NCBI GenBank assembly: GCA_017882555.1
Contig: JADGPH010000010.1
Coordinates: 1 to 5,984 of the forward strand
DNA from: Thermoleophilia bacterium
GTDB lineage: Bacteria > Actinomycetota > Thermoleophilia > Miltoncostaeales > Miltoncostaeaceae
Length of the DNA stretch: 5,984 bases
Direction: 5' to 3'
Under the pieces are notes generated by a model, which saw only the letters and a list, made by a program, of their open reading frames with translations, was not told the DNA's origin and ran no database searches. Shown piece by piece: positions 1 to 5,984 of the stretch (position 1 is its first letter; every line of letters begins with the position of its first letter). The position numbers were made by a program, and so were the translations under genes.

Positions 1-626
1 CGAAGGGTCCGGGGCACCTTGTCCGCCGCACGTACTCCGAGGGTGCTGGCACCCCGGGACTCGTTGCCGTGCATCAGGACGCCTCCGGCAGTGCCCAATC
101 GGTTGCGTTGGCGTATGCGCGCGGCATCGGGTGCACTCGCGCGGGGGTGATCGAGACCACATTCGCCGAGGAGACCGAGACCGATCTGTTCGGTGAGCAG
201 GTTGTGCTCTGCGGAGGTCTGACCGAGCTCATTCGGGCTGGCTTTGAAACGCTTGTCAACGCCGGCTACCAGCCTGAGCTCGCGTACTTCGAATGCCTCC
301 ACGAGGTCAAACTGATCGTCGACTTGATCTATGAGAAGGGCATTGCAGGAATGCGCTATTCGATCAGCAATACCGCCGAATACGGTGACCTGACCCGGGG
401 TCCGCGGATCATCACCAGCGAGACCCGCGAAGAGATGAAAAAGATCCTCGCCGAGATCCAGAACGGCCAGTTCGCCAAGGAGTGGTTGCTTGAGAATCGT
501 GTCGGGCGCCCGCAGTTCAACGCGATTGCCCGCCGTCAGGCCGAGCATCCCGTGGAAGAAGTCGGCAAGAAGCTGCGCAGCATGATGAGCTGGATCAACA
601 CAGAGTTCGAGACGGAAAAGGCGTAA
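1..626 (+). CDS. ilvC: Ketol-acid reductoisomerase (NADP+), class I, 5'-truncated by window edge
   Basis: This cytoplasmic enzyme converts acetolactate or acetohydroxybutyrate to the dihydroxy acids of valine/leucine and isoleucine synthesis, by Mg-dependent alkyl migration followed by NADPH reduction. The reading frame is open from the window edge (first whole codon at base 3), so the GTG at 69 is an internal valine and not a start. About 207 codons are visible, which is the end of the NADPH domain and the whole C-terminal helical knotted domain. The N-terminal Rossmann part lies outside. The family metal and substrate residues are visible: the ETDLFGEQ segment with its Asp (codon at 183) and Glu, the ECLHEVKLI segment with both glutamates, and the YSISNTAEYGD serine region. 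The C-terminus, ending in NTEFETEKA, is of the short class I type. serA begins 7 bp after the stop, which suggests one transcript. Identification is secure. Confidence 0.97.
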   Translation, partial: KGPGHLVRRTYSEGAGTPGLVAVHQDASGSAQSVALAYARGIGCTRAGVIETTFAEETETDLFGEQVVLCGGLTELIRAGFETLVNAGYQPELAYFECLHEVKLIVDLIYEKGIAGMRYSISNTAEYGDLTRGPRIITSETREEMKKILAEIQNGQFAKEWLLENRVGRPQFNAIARRQAEHPVEEVGKKLRSMMSWINTEFETEKA

Positions 627-633
627 TTCACAC

Positions 634-2232
634 GTGCCGAACAATCACGATTCGTACCGCGACATTCGCGTATTGATCTGCGAGCCGCTGGCTGAAGCTG
701 GCGTCGCGTTGCTCGAGGAGCAGTTCACCGTCGAGTCCGGCGTCGGTTGGTCGCGCGCAGACCTACTGGAGCGGGTGGGTGAGTATGAAGTGTTGATCGT
801 GCGCAGCGCGACCAAGGTCAACGCCGAGATGATCCAGGCCGCAACCAAGCTTCGGGTCATCGGACGTGCCGGCACCGGCGTCGACAACGTCGACGTCGAG
901 GCGGCCACCCGTCGTGGTGTGATCGTCTGCAACGCCGCCGGATCCAATGCGCTGTCTGCCGCCGAGCACACGATCGCGTTGCTCTTGGCTCAGGCCCGCA
1001 ACGTCGCCCAGGCCCACGCGGCGCTTGTCGAGGGTCGTTGGGAGCGCTCGAAGTTCGGCGGCATCGAACTCGACGGCAAGACGTTGGGAATTCTCGGGTT
1101 CGGGCGGATCGGTCAGATGGTGGCTGAGCGGGCCCAAGGTCTCGGGATGCGCGTCTTGGCGTACGACCCCTATGTTGCGGATAGTCGCTACCGCGACATG
1201 GGCGTCGAACATGCCGACACGCCGGATGACATCTACAAGAACAGCGATTTCATCACCTTGCACGTGGCCTCGACGCCCGAGACGAAGGGCTTCATCAACG
1301 CCACTGCGTTAGCCGCGATGCGCCCGGGTGCGCGTCTGTTGAACGTTGCCCGCGGTGATCTGGTCGACCAAGATGCCCTGGCGGAGGCGATCCTTTCGGG
1401 TCACCTGGCGGGCGCCGGCATCGACGTGTTCCCCGAAGAGCCGTGCACCGATAGCCCGCTGTTCGGGTTGCCCGGTGTGGTCGTGACCCCGCACCTTGGG
1501 GCCTCGACCGCGGAGGCCCAGGACCGTGCCGGCGTGGCCGTCGCTGAGCAGGTGACCGCAGCCCTGACCGGTGGTGTCGTGACCAGCGCGGTCAACATCC
1601 CGGCCGTCAGCGCCCACGTCCTGGAAGTGATCGGTCCGTACCTCCCGCTCGCACGCGAGATGGGGCAGCTGATCGGGGTGCTCGCAGCCGGCGCGATTTC
1701 GCCGCTGACGATCGCGTTTGAGGGTGAGATCGCTGGACTCGATACACGCCTGTTGTCGTCCGCGGTGATCGCCGGGGTCCTTGCAGGTCACGTCGATGAG
1801 TCGGTGAACCTCGTCAACGCCGCATCCTTGGCCGAAGAGCGCGGTATCGAATGGATCGACAGTTCCTCGCAGCAGACCCACGACTATCGCAACATGCTCA
1901 CCTTGAGCTGTGGCGATATCACCGTCTCGGGGACGACCATCGGTGTGACCTCGCGGCCGAGGTTGACCGCACTGCTCGGGTTCAACGTTGAGATCGAGCT
2001 CGATGCCAACCTCGCCGTCTTCCGGTATTCCGACGTGCCCGGCGTGATCGGACGCGTGGGGAGCATCCTGGGCGAGGCCGGAGTCAACATCGCGCACATG
2101 GCCGTGGGTCGTGTTGATGGTGAGGCCTTGATGGCACTCACCTTCGATTCGCCGGTGCCGCTGAGCGCCCAAGATAAGATCCGTGGCCTGGATGGATTTG
2201 ACCGCGTTTGGTTTGTGAATCTGCCCGGCTAG
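634..2232 (+). CDS. serA: D-3-phosphoglycerate dehydrogenase, long form with ASB and ACT domains
   Basis: It oxidises 3-phosphoglycerate to 3-phosphohydroxypyruvate with NAD+, the first committed step of serine synthesis. The 532 residues match the usual length of the long actinobacterial form. Residues about 10-105 and 290-325 form the substrate domain. Residues about 106-289 form the NAD domain, with GFGRIG at 155-160 and the ribose-binding Asp at D178. Catalytic residues by family pattern are R240 (NVARGD), E269 (PEEP) and H287 (TPHLGAST). Residues about 325-450 are the intervening ASB domain and about 458-532 the ACT domain. In the ACT domain Y465, D467 and N485 have the spacing of the serine-effector residues known in the M. 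tuberculosis enzyme, so serine feedback inhibition is likely. The GTG at 634 was chosen because it leads directly into the conserved IRVLICEPLAEAG start. Its Shine-Dalgarno is poor (a purine run at 614-621, about 12 nt away), so coupling to ilvC translation is plausible. Confidence 0.97.
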   Translation: MPNNHDSYRDIRVLICEPLAEAGVALLEEQFTVESGVGWSRADLLERVGEYEVLIVRSATKVNAEMIQAATKLRVIGRAGTGVDNVDVEAATRRGVIVCNAAGSNALSAAEHTIALLLAQARNVAQAHAALVEGRWERSKFGGIELDGKTLGILGFGRIGQMVAERAQGLGMRVLAYDPYVADSRYRDMGVEHADTPDDIYKNSDFITLHVASTPETKGFINATALAAMRPGARLLNVARGDLVDQDALAEAILSGHLAGAGIDVFPEEPCTDSPLFGLPGVVVTPHLGASTAEAQDRAGVAVAEQVTAALTGGVVTSAVNIPAVSAHVLEVIGPYLPLAREMGQLIGVLAAGAISPLTIAFEGEIAGLDTRLLSSAVIAGVLAGHVDESVNLVNAASLAEERGIEWIDSSSQQTHDYRNMLTLSCGDITVSGTTIGVTSRPRLTALLGFNVEIELDANLAVFRYSDVPGVIGRVGSILGEAGVNIAHMAVGRVDGEALMALTFDSPVPLSAQDKIRGLDGFDRVWFVNLPG

Positions 2233-2257
2233 GGGCCGAATCGGCGACAGGAGACCG

Positions 2258-3394
2258 GTGACCACGAGCGAGATTCCCGCAATCGAGATTCCCCGCGGGC
2301 TGCAGCCAGCCGATGGCCGGTTTGGGTGTGGGCCGTCCAAGGTCCGCCCCGAGAGCGTGGCCGAGCTCGCTGCGGTCTCGACGACCTACTTGGGCACGTC
2401 ACATCGTCAGCCGACCGTCAAGCGCGTGGTGGGATCGCTGCGGACCGGACTCACGGCGCTCTTCGGATTGCCCGACGGGTGGGAGATCCTTCTCGGCAAC
2501 GGCGGGGCGACCTACTTCTGGGATGCCGCGACCTTCGGGCTGATCACCACGAGGAGTCAGCACCTCTCGTTCGGGGAGTTCAGCTCGAAATTCGCAGCGG
2601 CTGCCAAGGCCGCCCCGCACCTGGAGGCACCCCTCGTGATCGCATCCGATCCCGGGACGCATCCGCGGGCGGTGGCCGATGCGTCGGTTGATGTCTACGC
2701 GCTCACGCACAATGAAACCTCGACGGGGGTGGCGATGCAGTTGAGCCGTCCGGCCGCCGACGGGTTGGTGCTCGTGGACGCAACATCCGGCGCGGGTGGG
2801 CTCGTGTGGGACCCGGCGCAGGTCGATGTCTATTACTTTTCACCTCAGAAGTGCTTTGCCGGAGACGGGGGACTGTGGGTTGCCGCCTGCTCGCCGGCGG
2901 CGATCGCACGGATCGAGGAGATCTCTGCAGCGGGTCGTTGGGCGCCGGCGTCGCTCGATCTGAAGATCGCACTCGACAACAGCCTGCAGAACCAGACCTA
3001 CAACACCCCGGCCTTGGCCACCATCTTCCTGCTTGATCTCCAGGTGCAATGGATGCTCGAGCATGGCGGGTTGGCATGGGCGGCAGGTCGGAGCGCCCAA
3101 TCGGCGGCGACCCTCTACGGATGGGCCGAGTCCCGGAGTTTTGCGAGTCCGTACGTGGTGAACCCCGCCGAGCGCTCGAACGTCGTGGGCACGATTGACC
3201 TCGAAGGTGTCGACGCCGGCGTCGTCTCGAAGGTATTGCGCGCGAATGGGATCGTCGACACCGAGGCGTACCGCAAGCTCGGTCGCAACCAACTGCGCAT
3301 TGGCATGTTCCCGGCGATCGCTCCTGATGATGTGGCGGCGCTGACCACCTGTGTGGACTACGTCGTGGACGCGCTGGGCGGTCAGGCTGCGTGA
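2258..3394 (+). CDS. serC: Phosphoserine aminotransferase, actinobacterial type
   Basis: This PLP enzyme transfers an amino group from glutamate to 3-phosphohydroxypyruvate, giving O-phosphoserine, and so uses the SerA product directly. The 378-residue protein resembles the mycobacterial/Streptomyces-type SerC rather than the E. coli type. Its landmarks are ADGRFGCGPSKVR (18-30), GTSHRQ (46-51), GNGGATYFWDAA (80-91), HNETSTG (151-157), the VDATSGAGG segment with PLP-ring Asp D174, the Schiff-base lysine K198 in SPQKCF, NQTYNTPA (245-252), and LGRNQLRIGMFPAI (341-354) with a substrate-carboxylate Arg at R347. The GTG start at 2258 is preceded by AGGAG at 2249-2253, 4 nt away. The gap to serA is 25 bp, so the two genes probably share an mRNA. 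The third serine enzyme, SerB, is not in the window. Function is assigned by family resemblance with high confidence. Confidence 0.96.
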   Translation: MTTSEIPAIEIPRGLQPADGRFGCGPSKVRPESVAELAAVSTTYLGTSHRQPTVKRVVGSLRTGLTALFGLPDGWEILLGNGGATYFWDAATFGLITTRSQHLSFGEFSSKFAAAAKAAPHLEAPLVIASDPGTHPRAVADASVDVYALTHNETSTGVAMQLSRPAADGLVLVDATSGAGGLVWDPAQVDVYYFSPQKCFAGDGGLWVAACSPAAIARIEEISAAGRWAPASLDLKIALDNSLQNQTYNTPALATIFLLDLQVQWMLEHGGLAWAAGRSAQSAATLYGWAESRSFASPYVVNPAERSNVVGTIDLEGVDAGVVSKVLRANGIVDTEAYRKLGRNQLRIGMFPAIAPDDVAALTTCVDYVVDALGGQAA

Positions 3395-3451
3395 GAGGGC
3401 GTACGGCGACTGGCGCGCGACGTCGGCGCCTATGGCCACCGCCTGGAAGCC

Positions 3452-3482
3452 TTGGCAACAATCTCGCGCTGAGTGGTAAGAT
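3452..3482 (+). promoter_or_regulatory. Candidate promoter of the leu leader-leuA-leuC unit
   Basis: A -35-like TTGGCA (3452-3457, five of six matches to TTGACA) lies upstream of a -10-like TAAGAT (3477-3482). The latter fits the actinobacterial TANNNT pattern. The 19-nt spacer is somewhat long; taking TGGCAA one base later gives 18. A start 7-8 nt after the -10 box would fall at 3489-3490, on or beside the ATG of the leader peptide. This was found by eye only, but the position just ahead of the leader frame supports it. Confidence 0.55.
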
Positions 3483-3489
3483 CTGCCCC

Positions 3490-3561
3490 ATGTTGACGGC
3501 CAGTTGCAGCTCCACTCTCCCGCGCGGCCTCCTCGTGTGTCTTCCCCTGCTCCCCCGCTAG
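3490..3561 (+). CDS. Leucine-rich leader peptide upstream of leuA (23 aa)
   Basis: A short reading frame from ATG to TAG encodes MLTASCSSTLPRGLLVCLPL followed by LPR. Seven of 23 codons are leucine (positions 2, 10, 14, 15, 18, 20 and 21), and six of them fall in codons 10-21. No isoleucine is present and there is only one valine. Such composition immediately before the first leucine-specific gene is the hallmark of a leader peptide that senses charged tRNA-Leu. There is no Shine-Dalgarno before the ATG, but the candidate -10 box places transcription start at about this ATG, so leaderless translation is the likely mode. The stop codon directly abuts the G-run that could form the first strand of a downstream pseudoknot. 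Leader peptides and a predicted pseudoknot (the LEU element) upstream of actinobacterial leuA have been described in comparative work. Assignment here rests on composition and position, not on experiment. Confidence 0.75.
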   Translation: MLTASCSSTLPRGLLVCLPLLPR

Positions 3562-3620
3562 GGGGAACGACTCGACACTCCATGCCCGGGACGTCCGGGC
3601 CCCGAATCGAAGCCCGAGTC
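3561..3620 (+). promoter_or_regulatory. Candidate structured leader RNA (LEU-element-like pseudoknot) before leuA
   Basis: Two pairings by eye cross each other. The G-run at 3562-3565 can pair with CCCC at 3600-3603, and GACTCG at 3569-3574 pairs perfectly with CGAGTC at 3615-3620. The hairpin GCCCGG/CCGGGC (3584-3589 with 3595-3600, 5-nt loop) sits inside and would yield its last pair (C3600) if the G-run helix forms. The order A-B-A'-B' is that of an H-type pseudoknot. It begins at the stop codon of the leader peptide and ends about 10 nt before the leuA Shine-Dalgarno. Actinobacterial leuA leaders are reported to carry a conserved predicted pseudoknot called the LEU element. Whether this is a homologous instance needs alignment, and no folding energy was computed. 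Confidence 0.5.
3584..3600 (+). repeat. Perfect GC-rich inverted repeat (RNA hairpin) in the leuA leader
   Basis: GCCCGG (3584-3589) and CCGGGC (3595-3600) form a perfect 6-bp stem with the loop GACGT. It is followed by CCCGAATC and not by a T-tract, so it does not look like an intrinsic terminator. It more likely forms part of the leader RNA fold. Confidence 0.6.
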
Positions 3621-3630
3621 AAGGACCCGA

Positions 3631-3636
3631 GGGAGG
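3631..3636 (+). promoter_or_regulatory. Strong leuA Shine-Dalgarno, complementary to the leader Leu-Leu codons
   Basis: GGGAGG lies 7 nt before the GTG at 3644 and supports that start. GGAGG (3632-3636) is complementary to CCTCC (3528-3532), and CGA (3628-3630) to TCG (3533-3535), with G3631 bulged. The upstream strand contains the tandem Leu codons 14-15 of the leader peptide (3529-3534), so this pairing could hide the ribosome-binding site until a ribosome occupies those codons. Confidence 0.7.
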
Positions 3637-3643
3637 TCGTGAC

Positions 3644-5221
3644 GTGAGCACCGAACATGCACAGCCCAACATCGACGCCAACCGCGTCAAATTCTTTGAC
3701 ACGACCCTGCGTGACGGCGAGCAGTCACCGGGGATCACGCTGAATACGCGCGAGAAGCTCGAGATCGCACACCAGTTGCGCCGTCTTGGAGTGGACGTCA
3801 TCGAGGCCGGTTTCCCGATCACTTCGCCGGGCGACTTCGAGGCCGTACGCGCGATCTCCAACGAAGTGCCGGATGTCGTCATCGCGGCTCTTGCGCGGTC
3901 GAACGAGAAGGATGTGACCGTCGCCGGGGAGGCCGTGCGCGACGCCGAGCACGGTCGGATTCACACGTTCATCGCCACGAGCGACATTCACCTCGTGCAC
4001 AAGCTGCGGATGAGCCGCGCCCAGGTCCTCGCTGCCGCGACCGACGCCGTGCGCCTGGCACGGTCGATCGTCGACGACGTCGAGTTCTCCTGTGAGGACT
4101 CCACGCGTTCGGATCCGGCATTTGTCGCCGAGGTCGTGCGTGCCGCGATCGCCGAAGGCGCGTCCACGATCAACCTCCCGGACACGGTGGGGTACACGAT
4201 GCCAACCGAGTTTCAGCGTTTCTTGCTGGATCTCTTCGAACGGTGCCCGGAATTGCGCGGCGTGACCGTGTCGGTGCACTGTCACAACGATCTCGGCCTC
4301 GCGGTGGCGAACTCGCTGGCGGGGATGCAGGTCGGGGCCCGCCAGGTCGAAGGGTGCGTCAACGGGATCGGCGAGCGTGCCGGGAACGCCTCACTCGAAG
4401 AGCTTGCGATGATCCTGCGGACGCGCGCCGCCGACCTCGGCGGCCTGTGGTGTGGCATCGAGACGAGCGAGATCACACGTGCGAGCCGGTTGGTGAGTCG
4501 CCTGACCGGCTATGTCGTCCAACCCAACAAGGCCGTCGTGGGACGTAACGCATTCGCGCACGAGGCCGGCATCCACCAGCATGGGGTGCTCTCGAACCCG
4601 CTGACCTACGAGATCATGGACGCCCAGAGCGTTGGCCTTGCCCAGAACTCCATCGTCCTCGGCAAGCATTCCGGGCGCCACGCGCTTGATCACGCGTTGA
4701 AGGAGCTGGGCTATGAGCTCGATCGCGACGAGCTGAACGCCGCCTTTACGCGCTTTAAGGAGATCGCCGACCTGAAAGGTCGGCTCTCCGGCGTGGACTT
4801 GGAGGCGCTGGTCTCCGACGAACTGCGCGTCGAGGGTGGTGACGGATTCCGGCTGGATGACCTGTCGGTGACGACCCACACATCGGAAGCGCCGACGGCG
4901 AGGGTCGTGGTGGCCGATGCCGACGGCGCACGGCACCCGGGGTCGGGTTCCGGTGACGGACCGGTCAACGCGCTCATGCATGCCATTGATGCCGCCATCG
5001 GCAGCGAGGGCGTGTTGTTGGAGTACCAGGTCTCGGCGGTGACCGGCGGGACCGATGCCCTGGGTGAGGCACGGGTGGTCTGTGAGATCGGCGGCCGGAC
5101 GTACGCGGGCCAAGGCGTCTCGACCGACGTTCTGGAGGCAACTGCGGTCGCATATCTGCGGGCCGTCGACGCGAGTCGTCGGGCCGAGCATGGCGAACGC
5201 GTGATGGCTGGGGGGGTCTAG
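3644..5221 (+). CDS. leuA: 2-isopropylmalate synthase, short bacterial (E. coli-like) type
   Basis: It condenses acetyl-CoA with 2-ketoisovalerate to give 2-isopropylmalate, the committed step of leucine synthesis. The protein has 525 residues, close to the E. coli-type enzyme and shorter than the roughly 570-640-residue form common in Streptomyces and Mycobacterium. An N-terminal TIM barrel (about 15-285) carries FDTTLRDGEQSPG with R23 and metal ligand D24, the HCHND motif with H212 and H214, and GIGERAGNAS with N248. A linker region holds GRNAFAHEAGIHQHG (H306) and KHSGRHAL. The C-terminal regulatory domain (about 400-510) ends with GQGVSTDVLEATAVAYL and is the site of leucine feedback in the family. 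A short Gly/Ser/Asp-rich loop (432-439) lies within it. The GTG start has a strong Shine-Dalgarno. Citramalate synthase is a close relative, but the HQHG and GERAGNA regions and the adjacent leuC and leucine leader favour LeuA. leuC follows after 5 bp. Confidence 0.96.
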   Translation: MSTEHAQPNIDANRVKFFDTTLRDGEQSPGITLNTREKLEIAHQLRRLGVDVIEAGFPITSPGDFEAVRAISNEVPDVVIAALARSNEKDVTVAGEAVRDAEHGRIHTFIATSDIHLVHKLRMSRAQVLAAATDAVRLARSIVDDVEFSCEDSTRSDPAFVAEVVRAAIAEGASTINLPDTVGYTMPTEFQRFLLDLFERCPELRGVTVSVHCHNDLGLAVANSLAGMQVGARQVEGCVNGIGERAGNASLEELAMILRTRAADLGGLWCGIETSEITRASRLVSRLTGYVVQPNKAVVGRNAFAHEAGIHQHGVLSNPLTYEIMDAQSVGLAQNSIVLGKHSGRHALDHALKELGYELDRDELNAAFTRFKEIADLKGRLSGVDLEALVSDELRVEGGDGFRLDDLSVTTHTSEAPTARVVVADADGARHPGSGSGDGPVNALMHAIDAAIGSEGVLLEYQVSAVTGGTDALGEARVVCEIGGRTYAGQGVSTDVLEATAVAYLRAVDASRRAEHGERVMAGGV

Positions 5222-5226
5222 GACCG

Positions 5227-5984
5227 ATGGGCAAAACGCTGTTTGAGAAGTTGTGGGAAGCACATGAGGTGCGCGCTGGCGGCCCCGACGGGCCGCCGCT
5301 GCTGTTTGTTGATCTGCACCTCGTGCACGAGGTAACCTCGCCGCAGGCCTTTGAGGGCCTGCGCTTGGCCGGTCGCAAGGTCCGGCGACCCGATCGGACG
5401 ATTGCGACGGTCGACCACAATGTGCCCACCGTCGGCCGTGACAAGGAGATCGAGGATCCGCTCTCGCGGGCCCAGATCGAAGCGCTCGAGCGCAACTGTG
5501 CCGAGTTCGGTGTGCCCCTGTTCTCGATCCATTCCCCGCGCCAGGGAATCGTTCACGTCATCGGCCCCGAGCTGGGCCTGACCCAGCCGGGTATGACGAT
5601 CGTGTGTGGTGATTCGCACACCTCGACTCATGGGGCTTTCGGGGCGCTTGCCTTCGGGATCGGCACCTCCGAGGTCGAGCACGTTCTCGCCACCCAGACC
5701 TTGCCCCAGAGCCGTCCGCGAACGATGCGGGTGCGCATTGACGGTGAGCCCGGTCTGGGGGTGGGTGCCAAGGACCTGATCTTGGGCACGATTGGGCGAC
5801 TCGGTGTGTCCGGGGCGCAAGGGTATGTCGTCGAGTACGCTGGCGCGGCGATTCGCGCGCTCTCAATGGAGGGGCGCATGACCGTCTGCAACATGTCGAT
5901 CGAGTGGGGTGCCCGCGCCGGGATGATCGCCCCCGATGACACGACCTTCGCGTATGTCGAGGGCCGTCCGGCAGCGCCGAAGGA
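5227..5984 (+). CDS. leuC: 3-isopropylmalate dehydratase large subunit, 3'-truncated by window edge
   Basis: LeuC with LeuD forms the Fe-S isomerase that converts 2- to 3-isopropylmalate, the step after LeuA. The first 252 codons are visible, a little over half of a usual protein of about 470 residues. The start is typical (MGKTLFEKLWEAHEV). Aconitase-family landmarks follow: DLHLVHEVTSPQAFEGL (29-45), the TVDHNVPT segment (61-68), and GMTIVCGDSHTSTHGAFGALAFGIGTSEVEH (122-152), which contains substrate and active-site residues. CNMSIEWGARAGMIAPDDTTFAY (221-243) precedes the cut; its Trp227 stands where Ala or Gly is more usual. The cysteines that hold the 4Fe-4S cluster lie beyond the window. 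The ATG at 5227 follows the leuA stop by 5 bp. AGGA at 5220-5223, overlapping that stop, is the closest Shine-Dalgarno, so translational coupling is likely. Confidence 0.96.
   Translation, partial: MGKTLFEKLWEAHEVRAGGPDGPPLLFVDLHLVHEVTSPQAFEGLRLAGRKVRRPDRTIATVDHNVPTVGRDKEIEDPLSRAQIEALERNCAEFGVPLFSIHSPRQGIVHVIGPELGLTQPGMTIVCGDSHTSTHGAFGALAFGIGTSEVEHVLATQTLPQSRPRTMRVRIDGEPGLGVGAKDLILGTIGRLGVSGAQGYVVEYAGAAIRALSMEGRMTVCNMSIEWGARAGMIAPDDTTFAYVEGRPAAPK

Larger units (their letters stand above)
3395..3643 (+). promoter_or_regulatory. leuA upstream regulatory region (serC-leuA gap)
   Basis: This is the only long gap in the window (249 bp), whereas the other gaps are 5 to 25 bp. From left to right it holds about 57 bp after serC with a small GC hairpin (3412-3430) but no T-tract, promoter-like boxes (3452-3482), a leucine-rich leader reading frame (3490-3561), a GC hairpin (3584-3600) nested in a possible pseudoknot (3561-3620), and the leuA Shine-Dalgarno (3631-3636). 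The layout marks leuA-leuC as a separately controlled transcription unit. Confidence 0.8.

Noticed and set aside
69..71. GTG at 69 as the start of a separate short gene
   Set aside because: The frame is open upstream to the window edge and reads conserved IlvC residues (GHLVRRTYSEGAGTP), so this GTG is internal.
1309..2340. Long minus-strand open frame (343 codons) opposite serA and the serC start
   Set aside because: It lies wholly antisense to well-conserved genes in high-G+C DNA, where third-codon bias keeps antisense frames open. Its composition shows no recognisable domain.
3412..3430. GGCGC/GCGCC inverted repeat after serC as an intrinsic terminator
   Set aside because: The stem is only 5 bp with a 9-nt loop and no T-tract follows. 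It may be incidental, and ilvC-serA-serC transcription may end by another route or read through.
2703..3515. Minus-strand open frame spanning the serC end and the leu leader
   Set aside because: The translation is Arg/Pro/Ser-rich low-complexity, typical of an out-of-frame reading of GC-rich DNA, and it conflicts with serC and the leader on the + strand.
3561..3643. Classical transcription attenuator (terminator hairpin plus T-run) before leuA
   Set aside because: No T-tract exists anywhere between the leader stop and the leuA start, so a Rho-independent terminator is not supported.
3395..3643. T-box or other ligand riboswitch upstream of leuA
   Set aside because: I see no T-box consensus sequence or recognisable riboswitch core. 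The leader peptide plus fold explains the region better.
4391..5263. Minus-strand open frame (290 codons) opposite leuA
   Set aside because: It is the antisense shadow of leuA and the leuC start. No recognisable protein motif or ribosome-binding site supports it.

Overview
The window is a high-G+C stretch of amino-acid biosynthesis genes, all on the + strand. It reads like an actinobacterial chromosome. SerC is the mycobacterial/streptomycete-type phosphoserine aminotransferase, SerA is the long form with an intervening (ASB) domain plus ACT domain, GTG starts are common, and the leuA leader has actinobacterial character. LeuA is the shorter bacterial type (525 aa, E. coli-like) and not the longer type usual in Streptomyces and Mycobacterium. 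This hints at a deeper-branching actinobacterial lineage such as Acidimicrobiia, but that placement is a low-confidence inference.

Layout: (1) 1-626, the 3' two thirds of ilvC (ketol-acid reductoisomerase), cut by the window edge. (2) 634-2232, serA (phosphoglycerate dehydrogenase), only 7 bp after ilvC. (3) 2258-3394, serC (phosphoserine aminotransferase), 25 bp after serA. (4) 3395-3643, a 249-bp regulatory gap. It holds a probable promoter, an unlisted 23-codon leucine-rich leader peptide (3490-3561), a GC hairpin nested in a possible pseudoknot (about 3561-3620), and the leuA ribosome-binding site. (5) 3644-5221, leuA (2-isopropylmalate synthase). (6) 5227-5984, the 5' part of leuC (isopropylmalate isomerase large subunit), cut by the window edge.

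How it works together: IlvC serves the common valine/leucine/isoleucine pathway. SerA and SerC perform the first two steps of serine synthesis from 3-phosphoglycerate. LeuA and LeuC start the leucine-specific branch from 2-ketoisovalerate. ilvC-serA-serC look co-transcribed, while leuA-leuC appear to be a separate unit with their own promoter.

The most interesting part is the leuA leader. The proposed -10 box places the transcription start at or next to the ATG of the Leu-rich peptide, so that peptide may be translated from a leaderless mRNA. Its tandem Leu codons (3529-3534) are complementary to the leuA Shine-Dalgarno, and there is no T-tract terminator. Together these suggest leucine-responsive control of translation rather than classical transcription attenuation.
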